NCBI GenBank assembly: GCA_947496865.1 | Contig: CANMEE010000001.1 | Location: forward strand, 1,725,892 to 1,789,891 | Reading direction: 5' to 3' | From: an uncultured Sphingomonadaceae bacterium | Lineage (GTDB): Bacteria; Pseudomonadota; Alphaproteobacteria; Sphingomonadales; Sphingomonadaceae | DNA: 64,000 nt | Part shown: positions 1-8,384 of the stretch, in pieces | Numbering within the stretch: the first letter of the stretch is position 1 | Layout of the letters: each line of letters starts with the position of its first letter | Notes under the pieces: model-generated | The model's database searches: none | What the model saw: only the letters and a program-made list of their open reading frames with translations | What the model was told of the DNA's origin: nothing | Made by a program: the position numbers and the translations under genes

Positions 1-200
1 TGGATCTCCTCCGGGTGAGTTCCATCGGCGACATGTCCCCAAAAACCGCTCCCCATCGCTAGTTCCTGTTCGACATAATAGTGAACGACGTCATGCGGAA
101 TAATCCCCTTTTTGGGGAAGGTGGTTTGCGCAACCGAGCCATCCTGCCGTTTGATCTTTATCCAGTCGCGATCCGATCCTTTGGAGATACTGATGATCAT
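1..200 (-). CDS. Hypothetical protein, 5' part only (runs off the left edge)
   Basis: This reading frame is open on the minus strand from an ATG at 200 to the window edge (66 codons). The translation is rich in Asp, His and charged residues and reads like a real globular protein, with segments such as [30 protein letters not shown] and [14 protein letters not shown]. It is reminiscent of short uncharacterised sphingomonad proteins, but I cannot name the family. It is divergent from rimO, and its existence argues against starting rimO far upstream. The C-terminus lies outside the window. Confidence 0.6.
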   Translation of the reverse strand, partial: MIISISKGSDRDWIKIKRQDGSVAQTTFPKKGIIPHDVVHYYVEQELAMGSGFWGHVADGTHPEEI

Positions 201-266
201 ATGCCTGAAATAGCGGCGGACATTATCGATGACAAGCGCGCACAATGCGACTATGCGGCGTGGAAT

Positions 267-1634
267 ATGGCTACAGCAATCCCTTCTCCGCCCAAAGTCG
301 GCATGGTGTCCCTTGGATGCCCCAAGGCACTCGTCGATAGTGAACGCATTTTGACGCAGTTGCGCTCTGACGGTTATCAAATGTCGCCGGATTATGCTGG
401 CGCGGATGTCGTGCTGGTGAATACATGCGGTTTTCTCGATAGCGCCAAGGAAGAATCTCTTGAAGCTATTGGTGAAGCCATGGCGGAAAATGGCCGCGTA
501 ATCGTTACCGGTTGCATGGGCAATGAAGCCGACACCATCATGGAGCGCTTCCCCGATGTGCTTGCCGTTACTGGCGCGCATCAATATGAGGACGTTGTGA
601 CCGCCGTTCACGCGGCCGCGCCAGCAGCACGCGGCGCCTTTGTTGATCTGGTCCCGGATGCCGGCCTGAAACTGACGCCGCGCCATTATAGTTATTTGAA
701 GATTTCCGAAGGCTGCAACCATCGTTGTTCCTTCTGCATCATTCCGTCCTTGCGCGGCGATCTCGTATCGCGGCGGCCCGATGCGATTTTGCGTGAAGCA
801 GAAAAGCTCGTCGCCAATGGCACCAAGGAATTGCTGGTGATCAGCCAGGATACTTCGGCTTATGGCGTCGACATCCGGCACAAGCCACAAATCTGGAATG
901 GGCCGATCGGGCAGGGCCGCGAGGTGCGGGCACATATGACCGATCTAGCCGTGGCGCTGGGCGAACTCGGCGTCTGGACACGCCTGCATTATGTCTATCC
1001 CTATCCGCATGTCGACAAGGTCATTCCGTTGATGGCCGAAGGCAAGATCACGCCCTATCTCGACATCCCGTTCCAGCATGCTGCGCCCAATGTGCTCAAA
1101 CGCATGAAGCGGCCGGCCAATGAAGCAAAAGTGCTGCAGCGGGTGAAAAGCTGGCGCGACATTTGTCCTGACCTCACCATCCGTTCAACTTTCGTGGTCG
1201 GTTTCCCCGGCGAAACAGAAGAGGACTTCCAATATCTGCTCGACTGGCTCGAAGAAGCCCAGCTCGATCGTGTCGGCGGTTTCCGCTTTGAACCGGTTGA
1301 AGGGGCTGCAGCCAACGCACTCGACGGCGCTGTGCCGGAAGAGGTCAAGGAAGAGCGCTACCAGCGACTGATGGAAAAAACTGCCGCAATCAGTGCTGCA
1401 AGACTGCAAGCCAAAGTCGGTCGCACGTTGCCCGTCATCATTGACGAAATCGGCGATCCTGATGAAGATGGCGACATCGGTGCAACGGCACGGTCACAGG
1501 CCGATGCGCCGGAAATTGATGGCAATGTCTTCCTGCGCAATGTGAGCGCGGGTGTTGCTGTAGGCGATATTATCGACGTTGAGATTGAAGAAGCCGACGC
1601 GCATGATCTGTTCGGAGCGCCAATAGATTCTTAG
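267..1634 (+). CDS. rimO: Ribosomal protein uS12 methylthiotransferase RimO
   Basis: This radical SAM enzyme adds a methylthio group to the conserved aspartate of ribosomal protein S12. From the ATG at 267 it is 455 aa, close to the usual ~440. The N-terminal methylthiotransferase domain has cluster cysteines at about C18 (SLGCPK), C54 (NTCGF) and C83 (TGCMG). The radical SAM CxxxCxxC motif is CNHRCSFC at about 150-157, and a TRAM-like domain closes the C-terminus. The frame is open further upstream to 81, but that stretch overlaps a better-looking gene on the other strand, so 267 is preferred; ATG 201 is an alternative. Its stop overlaps the convergent GST stop by 4 bp. Confidence 0.95.
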   Translation: MATAIPSPPKVGMVSLGCPKALVDSERILTQLRSDGYQMSPDYAGADVVLVNTCGFLDSAKEESLEAIGEAMAENGRVIVTGCMGNEADTIMERFPDVLAVTGAHQYEDVVTAVHAAAPAARGAFVDLVPDAGLKLTPRHYSYLKISEGCNHRCSFCIIPSLRGDLVSRRPDAILREAEKLVANGTKELLVISQDTSAYGVDIRHKPQIWNGPIGQGREVRAHMTDLAVALGELGVWTRLHYVYPYPHVDKVIPLMAEGKITPYLDIPFQHAAPNVLKRMKRPANEAKVLQRVKSWRDICPDLTIRSTFVVGFPGETEEDFQYLLDWLEEAQLDRVGGFRFEPVEGAAANALDGAVPEEVKEERYQRLMEKTAAISAARLQAKVGRTLPVIIDEIGDPDEDGDIGATARSQADAPEIDGNVFLRNVSAGVAVGDIIDVEIEEADAHDLFGAPIDS

Positions 1635-2287
1635 GAGTAAAATTGGTCTGGCAATTCTATTTCGGTGTCTTTGAAGCTCTGCTGAACTGAAATCCATTCC
1701 CACCAACGACAAAGCGCGTTGTGGTTTTTTAGTTCTTCTGTTCCTTCTGCAGCCTGAATGAAATAACCAATTATCGGGGCCAAATGGCAATCCGCCAACG
1801 TCAGCGTTTGACCATCAAGCGCAAGGCCTTCACCAGCAATCCGATCCAGTTCAGTTAAAACGACACGGGATGCCTGTAAGCCGCCAGAAATAACTGTTTC
1901 ATCGGCCGGTTTACCTTGCAAAGGCGCGAATACCCGCTGAGAGGCAACTTGCCGGACCATTGGCCAATAGCCATAATTGTCGATGATTGACACCACCTGT
2001 GTCATCGCCGCCACCTGTTTGGCATCCCCGGGGGTTAAGCGCGGGCCATCAAATGCCAAGTCGATATAACGTCCTATCGCCGCCGTTTCGTAAATTTGAA
2101 ACGCGCCGTGAGATAATATCGGTACCCGTCCAAAGGGGTGCATTTGGAGCAGCTCTCCGGCTATCGGGTCCGAGAAGGGGTCTACTTCAACTGTTGCATA
2201 AGCCACGTATTTCTGACGAAGGATCATATGCACAATACGGGTGTAAACGCTGAAACGATATCCGTGAACGATAACGAGGTCTGACAT
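1631..2287 (-). CDS. Glutathione S-transferase family protein
   Basis: This 218 aa cytosolic protein has the GST fold. The thioredoxin-like N-terminal half contains the cis-proline loop GRVPIL (about residues 53-58) and the glutathione-contacting [10 protein letters not shown] segment (about 66-75). An all-helical C-terminal half follows. Substrate and class cannot be read from the sequence. The gene follows a DUF1993 gene and a MAPEG gene on the same strand; MAPEG proteins are also often glutathione-linked, so a small detoxification group is possible (inference). The ATG at 2287 is preceded by a GAGAG-type ribosome site. Confidence 0.88.
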   Translation of the reverse strand: MSDLVIVHGYRFSVYTRIVHMILRQKYVAYATVEVDPFSDPIAGELLQMHPFGRVPILSHGAFQIYETAAIGRYIDLAFDGPRLTPGDAKQVAAMTQVVSIIDNYGYWPMVRQVASQRVFAPLQGKPADETVISGGLQASRVVLTELDRIAGEGLALDGQTLTLADCHLAPIIGYFIQAAEGTEELKNHNALCRWWEWISVQQSFKDTEIELPDQFYS

Positions 2288-2384
2288 ATGTTATTCTCTC
2301 GCTTCGTCTTTGCGCTTGGCCGTGGATTCTAAAGCTAACAGCGTCAGTCAATTTAGCAAAAGGAATGCGGAGTTTTGCATGCGT

Positions 2385-2900
2385 CTACATCCCCATATAG
2401 TCCTTCTTGCCCACGGGAACACCTTGTGCTCGCAGCAGATTATAAGTCGTGGTGACATGGAATAACAGGTTGGGGAGGTAAAAGCTTAACACATAGGTCT
2501 GACCGTCAAGATCGATTGTCTGTTCGGGGCCAACGGGCATTGTAATCAACATGGTCGCATTGCCGTCAATTGTTGCGTCATCGGCTTCACTAACCTTCGT
2601 CGCGCATTCGGCGATGCGAGCGATCAACGCGTCAAATGTGTCACCTTCCATCGGCAAATTGGGCAAGTCATCAGTTGCGACACCAGACATGCGAGCGGCC
2701 CCGCGGACAGCAAATTCGGTGATCATCTGCACCTGCCACTTCATGTCATGCATGTCAGGAAATAGCCTGTTGTCGAGAAAAGCCTCTTGGGCCGTGCCGG
2801 TGGCTTCCGTGTGAGCTTTTGCTTTTGCCAATATGTTGGTTAGACCGCGAAAAGCTTGGGCGGTAGAGGATTTGAAAATATGCGAAAGGGCTATGGTCAT
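2385..2900 (-). CDS. DUF1993 family protein
   Basis: This 171 aa soluble protein resembles the DUF1993 family: N-terminal helix, central DMKWQVQMITEFAVRGAARM segment and the C-terminal FYLPNLLFHVTTTYNLLR region, over the family's usual length of ~170. The fold is probably a DinB-like four-helix bundle. The biochemical function is unknown. It sits 46 bp downstream of the MAPEG gene and upstream of the GST gene on the same strand, so the three may be one transcript. Confidence 0.85.
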   Translation of the reverse strand: MTIALSHIFKSSTAQAFRGLTNILAKAKAHTEATGTAQEAFLDNRLFPDMHDMKWQVQMITEFAVRGAARMSGVATDDLPNLPMEGDTFDALIARIAECATKVSEADDATIDGNATMLITMPVGPEQTIDLDGQTYVLSFYLPNLLFHVTTTYNLLRAQGVPVGKKDYMGM

Positions 2901-2946
2901 TGTTGATCCTTGATAGCGGAGATTGGTTTGCTGGTTTTTCGGCGTA

Positions 2947-3363
2947 TCACATTAGGTTAAAAAGAAGAAATCCTCCCAGCGCTAGAAATGACCCTAAAGT
3001 ACCCAAGGCACCAAGCACGCGGGCACCGACAAATATCTTACCGTTCTCTGCGCCGTGGGAACCGGCTTCGGTAGATAAGGCAATGGCGTGGAATATCCGG
3101 GTTACAACGAATATGATCGCAATGATCATGATCACTTGACCGGATACGACGGTCATTTCCGCTAGCGCCAGAACAGCAATGAAGATAGCGGCGTTTTCGG
3201 CGAAATTGCCATGCCGTCTTACTTTGCGTTCCATCACCTGATCATCGCCTGTACCCAGGTTAATTCCGGCTTTCCCCCGATGCAATCCGGTGAGCACCAT
3301 TAAAATGGCTTGCATGATAATTAACAGGCTACCAGCATAGGCAGAAATAATCGGCACGGTCAT
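2947..3363 (-). CDS. MAPEG family membrane protein
   Basis: This 138 aa integral membrane protein has about four hydrophobic helices (roughly 5-25, 57-75, 76-92 and 115-135). It carries the MAPEG signature region ERKVRRHGNFAENAAIF and the following RIFHAIALS. MAPEG proteins are membrane-associated enzymes of eicosanoid and glutathione metabolism; bacterial members of this short YecN-like type have no firmly assigned substrate. It is the first gene of a minus-strand group (MAPEG, DUF1993, GST) and is divergent from a LysR regulator that may control it. Confidence 0.88.
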   Translation of the reverse strand: MTVPIISAYAGSLLIIMQAILMVLTGLHRGKAGINLGTGDDQVMERKVRRHGNFAENAAIFIAVLALAEMTVVSGQVIMIIAIIFVVTRIFHAIALSTEAGSHGAENGKIFVGARVLGALGTLGSFLALGGFLLFNLM

Positions 3364-3572
3364 AACGGGTTCTCCATATTCAGGCAGTTTAATGTGGGTA
3401 TTTTTGAGGTATTTTTCAGGGACTTTAAGCAGATACTGACTTCTCTATCGGCTAAAAAAACTAAAGTCTAAGGGGTTATCTGCAACCCGATGGTGCAAAA
3501 ATGAGCCGTATATACTGTCTAGAATTGTTGTAAGTTGGTTGCGATCAGGATTGAAAGCGGACGGATTGAGGG

Positions 3573-4481
3573 ATGGATCAAGACATGGATTGGGAGGATA
3601 TCAAAACATTTCGGGAGGTGATGAACGGAGGTACGGTACGTGCGGCCGCGAAAAACCTAAATGTTCATCACAGTACGGTTAGTCGGCGGATCGAGCATCT
3701 TGAAAAGTCGCTAGGTGTAACGTTGTTTGAGCGTCGACCGGAGGGGTATTTCCCGACATCTGCGGGAGAAGATCTCGCCCGCGCTGCCGGAACATTCGCC
3801 GATGATCTAGTGACCGTAGAGCGTCATATTGCTGGCCGCGATAATGAACTGACCGGGACTATCCGCGTGACGATGGCGGAGCCGTTCGCGACATCGATGT
3901 TTGCCTCTCGATTGCCGGAATTTTGTGATTCATATCCAGGGTTGGAACTGGAAATATTGACAAGCTATGATCTGCTCGACGTGGCACGACGAGAGGCTGA
4001 CATAGCCATTCGTATGGACAATAATCCGCCAGATACGTTGGTTGGAAAAAGGTTGTTTGCTTATACAACATCCATCTACGCACATCCTGATTACATCGCG
4101 CGGCACGATTTTGTGAACCAGCCGGAACAAGCCCGCTGGCTTGGGTGGACGGACCGCGAAAGCCGGTTTCCGGACTGGACCCAAGATACTGAATTTGCGC
4201 GGGTGCCGGTCTGGGGTAATTTCTCCAGTCTCGCTTTGCAGATTGAAATGGCGCGCAGGCAAATGGGGTTGGTGATGATCCCATGCATAGCGGGCGATCA
4301 CACCGCCGATCTGGTGCGCGCGACCCGGCGGGATCCCGCCCCATCCCGGGATATATGGATTCTCACCCATGATGATCTGCGCCGTACCGCGCGGATAAGG
4401 GCATTTATGGATTTTGCTGAAACTGTGCTTCGGGACAATAAGCCAGCATTGACCGGGCAGTTACCAGATAAGGTAAACTGA
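3573..4481 (+). CDS. LysR family transcriptional regulator
   Basis: This 302 aa regulator has an N-terminal winged helix-turn-helix (about residues 6-65, with AAAKNLNVHHSTVSRRIEHL and LFERR) and a LysR substrate-binding domain (about 90-290). The effector is unknown. It is divergent from the MAPEG/DUF1993/GST group across a 209 bp spacer, the classical arrangement for a LysR regulator and its target (inference). ATG 3585, four codons in, has a better-spaced GAGGGA ribosome site and may be the true start. Confidence 0.92.
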   Translation: MDQDMDWEDIKTFREVMNGGTVRAAAKNLNVHHSTVSRRIEHLEKSLGVTLFERRPEGYFPTSAGEDLARAAGTFADDLVTVERHIAGRDNELTGTIRVTMAEPFATSMFASRLPEFCDSYPGLELEILTSYDLLDVARREADIAIRMDNNPPDTLVGKRLFAYTTSIYAHPDYIARHDFVNQPEQARWLGWTDRESRFPDWTQDTEFARVPVWGNFSSLALQIEMARRQMGLVMIPCIAGDHTADLVRATRRDPAPSRDIWILTHDDLRRTARIRAFMDFAETVLRDNKPALTGQLPDKVN

Positions 4482-4597
4482 CTGGGGTGCGTTAACCAGT
4501 TTATTGAAAAATCTGATGGAAATGCTGACTTTCTTGGGACCATTCTTAACCAAGAAATTGCACAGGCTTGCAATCTATCGTCCCTATTATGATCGTC

Positions 4598-5437
4598 ATG
4601 AATGAAGCGATCTCGAAATTATCTCCGGCGCGTCAAGCTGGCATGCTTTCGGCGGCAGAGGTGTTGTCGGCATTCGCCGTGACCGCGCTCATCTATCTTA
4701 CGGTCTTTGGCATTGATGATAATTTTTGGAACGTTATGACGATGGCTTTCATCGTGCCTTGGATCATCTGTATCCCGGTCAATCTCTATGTCACACGGCA
4801 GCGCAAGCAGTTGATTGATATGGCCGATACGCTCAAAGATACGCAAGAAAAACTGCAACAAGCTAATAGAGGCCTACAGCGCCGGGCGAATATAGATGGC
4901 CTGACCGGCCTTGCCAATCGGGAGCATTTCATCAAACTTTTCGATGAGCGACGTATGTCATCGGTTAATAATGTTCTCATGATCGTTGATGCGGATCATT
5001 TTAAGAATATCAACGATGGTTATGGCCATCCGGTAGGTGACAGAGCCCTGATCCTGATGGCGGCTGTTTTTAAGCGTATCTTGCGCAAAAATGATCTGGT
5101 TGGTCGCATTGGCGGAGAGGAATTTGGGGTACTGTTGCCCGATACTTGTGAAACCGAAGGCGAAATTATCGGTGAGATGATCCGGCATGAGATGGAAAGC
5201 ATAGTCTTTGAGCCTCAGGACGGCGTCCAGCATCGGATCACGGTCAGTATTGGTCTGACTGGAGTTTCGTCTTACGAAGAACGCGCTTTGCCAATGCGCA
5301 ATGCCGATAGTGCCATGTTTGAAGCCAAGCGGCGCGGTCGCAACCAATGCGTGCTGTATACGCACGGTATGCGGTCAAAGCCTCGCCCCTTTTTCGAAGC
5401 GAGCAATGGGTCGAGCCGGATCGCGATAAGCGCCTAA
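4598..5437 (+). CDS. Membrane GGDEF diguanylate cyclase
   Basis: Likely synthesises cyclic di-GMP. Two hydrophobic helices near the N-terminus (about residues 17-38 and 44-65) are followed by a short coiled coil (about 68-95) and a GGDEF domain. The active-site motif is intact (RIGGEEF), and an RxxD inhibitory site (RKND) lies five residues before it, so feedback inhibition by the product is expected. No EAL domain or clear sensory domain is present. The start is uncertain: TTG 4568 and ATG 4589 are also in frame, and none has a strong ribosome site. Confidence 0.9.
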   Translation: MNEAISKLSPARQAGMLSAAEVLSAFAVTALIYLTVFGIDDNFWNVMTMAFIVPWIICIPVNLYVTRQRKQLIDMADTLKDTQEKLQQANRGLQRRANIDGLTGLANREHFIKLFDERRMSSVNNVLMIVDADHFKNINDGYGHPVGDRALILMAAVFKRILRKNDLVGRIGGEEFGVLLPDTCETEGEIIGEMIRHEMESIVFEPQDGVQHRITVSIGLTGVSSYEERALPMRNADSAMFEAKRRGRNQCVLYTHGMRSKPRPFFEASNGSSRIAISA

Positions 5438-5500
5438 TCTAAGAATTTCTGTATAAATTAATCATGACGAGCAACCCCGGCGCTGCTAGTGCTGGTGGCT

Positions 5501-8308
5501 ATGACAGAAACCGATTCCAGTAAGCAAAAACATCTCTATTTGGTTGATGGTTCAGCCTATATTTTTAGGGCCTATCATCGCCTACCCCCACTGACCAATA
5601 TACATAACCAGCCGGTTGGCGCGGTCTATGGTTATACGACGATGCTGTGGAAGCTGGCTGACGAGCTGCACAAGGCGGACGGCCCGACCCATATGGCAGT
5701 GGTGCTCGATAAATCGTCACAGAGTTTTCGCAACGAACTTTACAGTGAATATAAGGCGCACCGGCCCGAACCGCCAGAAGACCTGCGGCCACAATTCCCG
5801 ATGATCCGCGACGCAACTCGTGCCTTTTCGTTGCCGCTGATCGAAGAAGAAAATGTCGAAGCCGACGACATGATCGCCAGCTATACCAAGGCCGCTGTGG
5901 CTGAAGGTTGGAAGGTGACAATCGTGTCGTCCGACAAGGATCTGATGCAGCTGATCGAACCATTTGATGATAGCCGCGTCGACATGCTTGATACGATGAA
6001 AAATGTTCGGATGGGCAGGGCAGCGGTTGAAGAAAAATTCGGCGTCGGCCCGGAAAAACTTGGCGATGTGTTGGGCCTGATGGGGGACAGTGCGGACAAT
6101 ATTCCAGGTGTTCCTGGCATAGGCCCCAAAACTGCATCCAAATTGATCAACGAATTTGGTGATATCGAAGCGGTGCTTGCCGCCGCGCCGGATATGAAAA
6201 AGTCCAAGATGAAAGAGAATATCCTCGAGAATATTGAACAGGCTCGCTTATCGCGAGTGCTGGTAACATTGAAGGAAGATTGCCCGCTTCCTGACCCTCT
6301 TGACAGTTTTCTGTTGCAGGACATCCCTGATGGGCCGCTGCGCGAGTTTCTGACGCATCACGGCTTTAACTCATTGCTCAAAAAACTTGGGGGTGGACAG
6401 TCCGAACCACAAAATCCCGACGTTGACGGTGGTATCGGCGACAGCGCTCCTGCCGCAGCCAAGCCGCTCGACGCTCCGGCGATTGATCGCACTCAATATG
6501 AATGTGTTCAGGATATTGAAACGCTCGACAAATGGATTGAGCGCGCACGCGCCAAAGGTGTGATGGCGGTCGATGTCGAGACGGACAGTCTTGAAAGCGT
6601 CACTGCGCGCGTTGTCGGTGTTTGTCTGGCAACCGGTCCCAACGAAGCCTGCTACATCCCGCTCGGCCATGGCAGCGGGGACATGTTCGCAGAATCGCCG
6701 AAACAGATTCCAACCGAGGAAGCACTGGCGCGATTAAAGCCTCTGCTGGAGGACGATGCCGTCTTGAAAGTCGGGCAGAATCTGAAATATGACATGACCG
6801 TCCTGGCCCAGCATGACCTGCAAATTACCCCGTTTGATGATACTTTGGTGATGAGCTTCAACCTCGATGCTGGGCTCCACGGCCATGGAATGGACGAACT
6901 GAGCAAGCTGCATCTTGGCCATGAATGTATCAGTTTCAAATCGCTGACTGGCACGGGCAAGAAAGCGATTACATTTGCCGAAGTGCCGCTTGACAAGGCG
7001 ACTGAATATGCCGCTGAAGACGCCGATGTCACGCTTCGCCTTTGGGAAATTTTGCGCTTGCGCCTTGCGCCAGAGCAGGCGACGCGGGTGTATCAAATGG
7101 TCGACCGTCCGTTGGTTCCGGTCATTGCAAGAATGGAGCAAACCGGTGTATTGGTGGACCGCGAAGAGCTGGCGCGTCTATCACAAAGCTTTGCTGAAAA
7201 TATGGAAAGTCTTGAAAAGGAAATTCACGCGTTGGCCGGTGAACCTTTTTCGATCGGCAGTCCCAAGCAATTGGGAGAAATACTGTTCGGGAAACTCGGC
7301 CTGAAAGGCGGTAAAAAGGGCAAGAGCGGGCAATATTCAACTGATGTTACAGTGCTCGAACGACTGGCCGGTGATGGCGAGCCGATTGCGCAGAAGGTCG
7401 TTAATTGGCGGCAATTGTCGAAGCTGAAATCCACTTATACCGATGCGCTGCAAGAGCAGATTAATGCCAAGACGGGCAGGGTGCATACAAGCTATTCCCT
7501 GAGTGGCGCGCAAACCGGACGACTGTCGTCAACCGAGCCCAATCTGCAGAATATCCCGATCCGCACTGAAATCGGCCGGCAAATTCGGCAAGCATTTGTA
7601 GCCGCGCCGGGCAATGTCATTCTTGCGGCCGATTATAGTCAGATCGAACTGCGTCTTGCTGCGCATATTGCCGACGTGGCGACGCTCAAAGAAGCCTTTG
7701 CTGCCGGCGAAGATATTCATAACCGCACGGCACAAGAACTATTCGGTACCGTTGATCGCGATACGCGTGGACGGGCCAAGACCATCAATTTTGCTATCCT
7801 CTACGGCATTTCGCGCTGGGGTCTCGCCAAGCGGTTGGAAGTCGATGCGGACGAAGCGCAGCAGATGATCGATACCTATTTCGAACGCTTTCCGGGCATT
7901 AACCGCTATATTTCCGAGACCCTGCAGGCAGCACGCGAAAGCGGTTATACAGAGACGCTGTTTGGCCGCAAAACTTGGTTTGAGCGTCTGAAATCGGCCA
8001 ACCAAACCGAGCGCCAAGGCAGCGAACGGGCCGCGATTAACGCGCCAATCCAAGGGACCAGCGCTGATATCATAAAGCGAGCGATGGCCCGGATGCTCCC
8101 CGCTCTAGATGCCGCAGGTCTAGGTCAGGTAAAAATGCTGATGCAAGTCCACGATGAACTGGTATTCGAATTGCCCGAAGATGATGTCGATGCGGCGTCT
8201 GAGGTAATACGCACGGTAATGGCGGGCGCGGCAGAGCCAGCCGTTAAGTTATCTGTGCCGCTGGATGTGGATATCGGAACAGGCCAATCTTGGGATGAGG
8301 CCCATTAA
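5501..8308 (+). CDS. polA: DNA polymerase I
   Basis: This repair and Okazaki-fragment-processing polymerase is 935 aa, the usual length. The 5'-3' exonuclease domain fills about residues 10-300. The 3'-5' proofreading domain keeps acidic residues (VDVETDS near 360, YAAEDADVT near 510). The polymerase domain carries motif A (DYSQIELR), motif B (RAKTINFAILYG) and motif C (QVHDELVFE). In motif B the usual NFG reads NFA, which I believe is common in sphingomonads. The frame is open from a GTG at 5489, but ATG 5501 is taken as start. It converges with the downstream TonB receptor gene. Confidence 0.97.
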   Translation: MTETDSSKQKHLYLVDGSAYIFRAYHRLPPLTNIHNQPVGAVYGYTTMLWKLADELHKADGPTHMAVVLDKSSQSFRNELYSEYKAHRPEPPEDLRPQFPMIRDATRAFSLPLIEEENVEADDMIASYTKAAVAEGWKVTIVSSDKDLMQLIEPFDDSRVDMLDTMKNVRMGRAAVEEKFGVGPEKLGDVLGLMGDSADNIPGVPGIGPKTASKLINEFGDIEAVLAAAPDMKKSKMKENILENIEQARLSRVLVTLKEDCPLPDPLDSFLLQDIPDGPLREFLTHHGFNSLLKKLGGGQSEPQNPDVDGGIGDSAPAAAKPLDAPAIDRTQYECVQDIETLDKWIERARAKGVMAVDVETDSLESVTARVVGVCLATGPNEACYIPLGHGSGDMFAESPKQIPTEEALARLKPLLEDDAVLKVGQNLKYDMTVLAQHDLQITPFDDTLVMSFNLDAGLHGHGMDELSKLHLGHECISFKSLTGTGKKAITFAEVPLDKATEYAAEDADVTLRLWEILRLRLAPEQATRVYQMVDRPLVPVIARMEQTGVLVDREELARLSQSFAENMESLEKEIHALAGEPFSIGSPKQLGEILFGKLGLKGGKKGKSGQYSTDVTVLERLAGDGEPIAQKVVNWRQLSKLKSTYTDALQEQINAKTGRVHTSYSLSGAQTGRLSSTEPNLQNIPIRTEIGRQIRQAFVAAPGNVILAADYSQIELRLAAHIADVATLKEAFAAGEDIHNRTAQELFGTVDRDTRGRAKTINFAILYGISRWGLAKRLEVDADEAQQMIDTYFERFPGINRYISETLQAARESGYTETLFGRKTWFERLKSANQTERQGSERAAINAPIQGTSADIIKRAMARMLPALDAAGLGQVKMLMQVHDELVFELPEDDVDAASEVIRTVMAGAAEPAVKLSVPLDVDIGTGQSWDEAH

Positions 8309-8333
8309 CAGGGGATCTGGGTTATATTTGCAC

Positions 8334-8361
8334 AAAAAAAGGGGCGTTGGGAGAACGCCCC
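8334..8361 (-). terminator. Rho-independent terminator between polA and the TonB receptor gene
   Basis: An 8-bp perfect stem (GGGGCGTT at 8341-8348 with AACGCCCC at 8354-8361, 5-nt loop) is flanked on the left by seven A residues. Read on the minus strand these form the U-tract of a classical terminator for the TonB receptor gene. On the plus strand the hairpin is followed by TTCTCTT, so it may also end polA transcripts. Confidence 0.85.
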
Positions 8362-8384
8362 TTCTCTTCGCGAAGAAGTCTTGT

